A DNA stretch of 64,000 nt from Leptodontidium sp. MPI-SDFR-AT-0119 (lineage: Eukaryota; Ascomycota; Leotiomycetes; Helotiales; Leptodontidiaceae), in contig JAHLEZ010000035.1 in NCBI GenBank assembly GCA_020726505.1, forward strand, positions 478,250 to 542,249, read 5' to 3'. Positions 61,601 through 64,000 of the stretch are shown here, piece after piece. The notes under the pieces were generated by a model. The model ran no database searches and was not told the DNA's origin. It worked only from the letters and a program-made list of their open reading frames with translations. The position numbers and the translations under genes were made by a program. The number at the start of each line of letters is the position of its first letter. The stretch's first letter is position 1.

Positions 61601-63434
61601 CCGAAGGACAGGCGTCTGCGTTATAATTAGTCCATCGCCCGTCCTAAATACAGCCGTTAGTCATCGTATTACCCACTAGTAGTAGCAAGTCAGTATTGTT
61701 TTTTTCGATAGCAGCAATGACCTAGCAGTAGACGGTCATCGTCGTTGTGCTATTTGCCGTGTTAGTTAATAATATTATTGAGCGTAGACAAGCGGCTAGG
61801 TTAGATTACGAAGAATAGATTAGTGAGAAGTCCGGACATGAATTACAGTAGTTAATTGTGGTTAGTGTAGACCGGGCGGTCTAAGGCGAGTTTTTATATT
61901 ATGCTAAGGGTTTGGAGTTAGAAGGGCAATTAGCCCATGTGTTTTTCGATGAGGTCCATATTATATTTACTGATATATTATACCGTGAGCGGTTGCGAGA
62001 GTTATAGACATTACGATATTTAAATTGCCTATTCACCGGATTGACGGCGACGTTAATGATAGATTTAGAGGATGTATTACGGGAGCGGTTATATATTGAT
62101 AATACCCAAATATTCCGGCGAAGTACAACACAGAAGACGATTCGATATCAGGTGAGGGATAGCAAGAATGAGGCCCCATCCGACGTCGCCATCAAATATA
62201 TCTAACAGACACATTTAAGAGCAAGTACGAGAGGGGTTATATATGTCCAGAGTTACAAGACTAGAGGGGTCGTCAGTAGAGTATTAGAATGTCTATTTTA
62301 TCGAGCACGCGCGGAATCGAAGGGGGAGGTATTACAGCAGTAGGTCCAGGGTGCCGGCGGGTGGATTGTGGCCACGGGGGCATTAGGGACCGGCATCAAC
62401 ATCGAGGGGATCGTTTACGTGGTCTACGTTAGGCGACTATATAGATTGACTAGTTTCGTGCAGTAATCTGGACGCGGGGGGCGGAATAGCGAGGTCAGCG
62501 AGTCAATTATTATCACCCGGGTTAAGAATAGTCATAGGCGGAGACAGAGTGAGGTCATGAGCGAGTATTCGGTTGAGCAGATCGATGAGGATGCCATGAT
62601 AGAGTTTATCTAGGGCCAAGGGTGTCGACGTTAGGTATTAGGTCGGCATATAAACGGTGATTAAGATAGAAGTAGTTATAGCTAGACGGACAGTGTGTTT
62701 TGTGACTAGTATAGGATAAGTAGCTAGGCGAGGGGCCAAATACACGAAGAGTCAAGGGAAGAGCCCGGGATCGACGTGGTAAAGGAAAGCGATGCGATTA
62801 AGGGAGCGGATATTATCTAGCGCAGGTTAGGGCGAGTACAAGTATCCCAGGAGTAGATGATCGCGGTGATGGATCGATTGCAAGGTGATTATATATATTG
62901 TGGATTAATATATAAGGAGTATGTGAGAGGCCGGGCACATGTATATAAGGATTGTCGGCACGCCGTGGAGACCGGATGCGGGATTACGGCATATGAGGCA
63001 TAGAGAGAGAATGTTGATTTAGGGACATTTCAACATTGTTAGAAGTGCGGATTGTCCTAAAGGATATGCCGGCGTTTGGAAGACGACGGATAGTGTGAGT
63101 ACCCTGAGGTGATATTGCCGGGGATATTTATATTATACTAAGAGCAGCATTTGCAGGTGATTGTTAAGGCGGCGGGATTCTAGGGGGATTATACAGTTGA
63201 TATTTAGGAGTAGTTAAAGGAGGTAAGAGAGGGGTTTAGTCAGGATTGGGAGAGCAATTAGATGAAGACATAGCGAATGGCATGTGAGATATATGCTAAG
63301 ATAATAGAGGGGGACGGATCGCTAGCAGGAAGGGTATAGAGAGGATATGATGTATTCGGTGCCGGAGGGGGTCCCAAGCCACTAGGGCCGAGTCCGAATT
63401 GTGGCCGCCGAGGGAGAGAAGTGGATTTATTTTA
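58686..63434 (+). pseudogene. Telomere-linked RecQ-like helicase relic, copy C (telomere-proximal)
   Basis: About 1580 codons from ATG 58686 to TAA at about 63434, transcribed toward the telomere. The first 131 codons are open and start MAQPIPQALAYLIKLNVEF; they contain a C2H2 finger (CLQCQYAQRPTYICRHLGDRH) and a second Cys/His group (GCQFKTHGRDIARQH). After that the frame is traceable but filled with TAG/TAA. The helicase core is better preserved than in copy B: PTSSSKSVLFF (Walker A), VFFDEVHIIF (D-E-V-H), GLTATLMI, VATGALGTGINIEG (motif V), QQSGRGGRNSE at motif VI with one stop next to it. A different family from A/B by sequence. Known members of this class unwind DNA at chromosome ends; this copy cannot be translated fully. 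Confidence 0.85.
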
Positions 63435-63770
63435 ACGAAGCGGTTTTATTTGAGTATTAATGGATTTATTTTAGCGCAGCGGTTTTATTTGAGTGTTAAT
63501 GGATTTATTTTAGCGCAGCGGTTTTATTTGAATAGAAGGGGTATAATTTAGATGAGAAGGGATTTATTTTGGCGAAGCGGTTTTATTTGAATGGAAGGGG
63601 TTTTATTTAGGTGAGAAGGGATTTATTTTAGCGTAGCCGTTTAGGATGAATGGAAAGAGCATAATTTAGATTAGAATTTTGGCGTAGCCGATTTATTTGA
63701 GTATTAATGATTTTATTTTGGCGAAGCGGTTTTATTTGAGTGTTAGGGGATTTTTATTTTAGCCAAAAGG
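63435..63770. repeat. Subtelomeric tandem repeat
   Basis: About seven diverged units of 38-60 bp built on GGATTTATTTTAGCGCAGCG and GGTTTTATTTGAGTG, with spacers like AATAGAAGGGGTATAATTTAG. The array lies directly between the end of helicase copy C and the telomere. Confidence 0.85.
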
Positions 63771-63849
63771 AAGGGTGAGTTGTTAATGATTCCCCAAGTT
63801 CAAGACAGATTTTTCCGATTAAATAAAGGCAAGGCCCGTTTTATAAGGG

Positions 63850-64000
63850 TTAGGGTTAGGGTTAGGGTTAGGGTTAGGGTTAAGGGTTAGGGTTAGGGTT
63901 AGGGTTAGGGTTAGGGTTAGGGTTAGGGTTAGGGTTAGGGTTAGGGTTAGGGTTAGGGTTAGGGTTAGGGTTAGGGTTAGGGTTAGGGTTAGGGTTAGGG
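63850..64000 (+). repeat. Telomere, (TTAGGG)n
   Basis: About 25 TTAGGG hexamers with the G-rich strand running 5' to 3' to the end of the window, so this is the right-hand chromosome end. One variant unit, TTAAGGG, occurs at 63880-63886; a degenerate TAAGGG precedes the array. Confidence 0.99.

Noticed and set aside
58686..63434. Stop-codon readthrough or reassigned TAG/TAA in the long helicase frames
   Set aside because: Intact genes in the same window end at TAG and TAA, the stops fall where Gln or Trp is expected, and D-to-N changes accompany them. RIP explains all of it.

Overview
The window is the end of a chromosome from a filamentous ascomycete (Pezizomycotina). Three things show this: the + strand ends in about 25 copies of TTAGGG; the genes have many short GT-AG introns with a CTRAC-like branch site; and most transposons have been mutated to TA-rich, stop-filled relics in the manner of repeat-induced point mutation (RIP). 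I cannot name the species.

Layout. 1-2.0 kb is TA-rich wreckage with the tail of a pogo-type transposase. 2.0-7.8 kb is a GC-balanced island with an ABC-transporter fragment, a LINE fragment, a GPI-anchored double-FAS1 protein (4636-5956, -) and a Cys-rich single-pass membrane protein (6677-7773, +). 7.8-13.9 kb holds a dead Tc1/mariner element and a hAT-like element carrying a nested gag-only LTR element. 13.9-23 kb is a second island with a large four-WSC-domain secreted/membrane protein (16274-20577, -) and a small secreted protein that probably carries a nonsense mutation (22101-22877, +). 23.9-26.7 kb is a RIPped LINE. 28.2-30.4 kb is an intact nine-exon MFS sugar transporter. 31.8-35.1 kb contains a MITE with a perfect 8-bp target duplication and a second gag-only LTR element, the latter inside TA-rich DNA that also has a 234-bp TAA microsatellite. 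37.2-44.6 kb is the most interesting island: a HeLo-domain pseudokinase and a kinase-ankyrin protein, divergently transcribed from a very short shared promoter. 44.7-48.6 kb is a nearly complete hAT transposon. 48.6-63.4 kb is subtelomeric: a 24-bp minisatellite, a reverse-transcriptase relic, and three decayed telomere-linked RecQ-like helicase copies. 63.4-64.0 kb is a subtelomeric tandem repeat and then the telomere.

How it fits together. Gene islands with normal base composition sit between RIPped blocks. The genes that survive are cell-surface and secreted proteins (FAS1, WSC, Cys-rich membrane protein, effector-like), a sugar transporter, and a putative signalling/cell-death pair. Exon structures were built by hand by joining GT-AG introns that keep the frame; the joins for the FAS1, membrane, WSC, transporter and kinase-ankyrin genes all close without a frame conflict. 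Family assignments come from motif recognition only, since no database search could be run.
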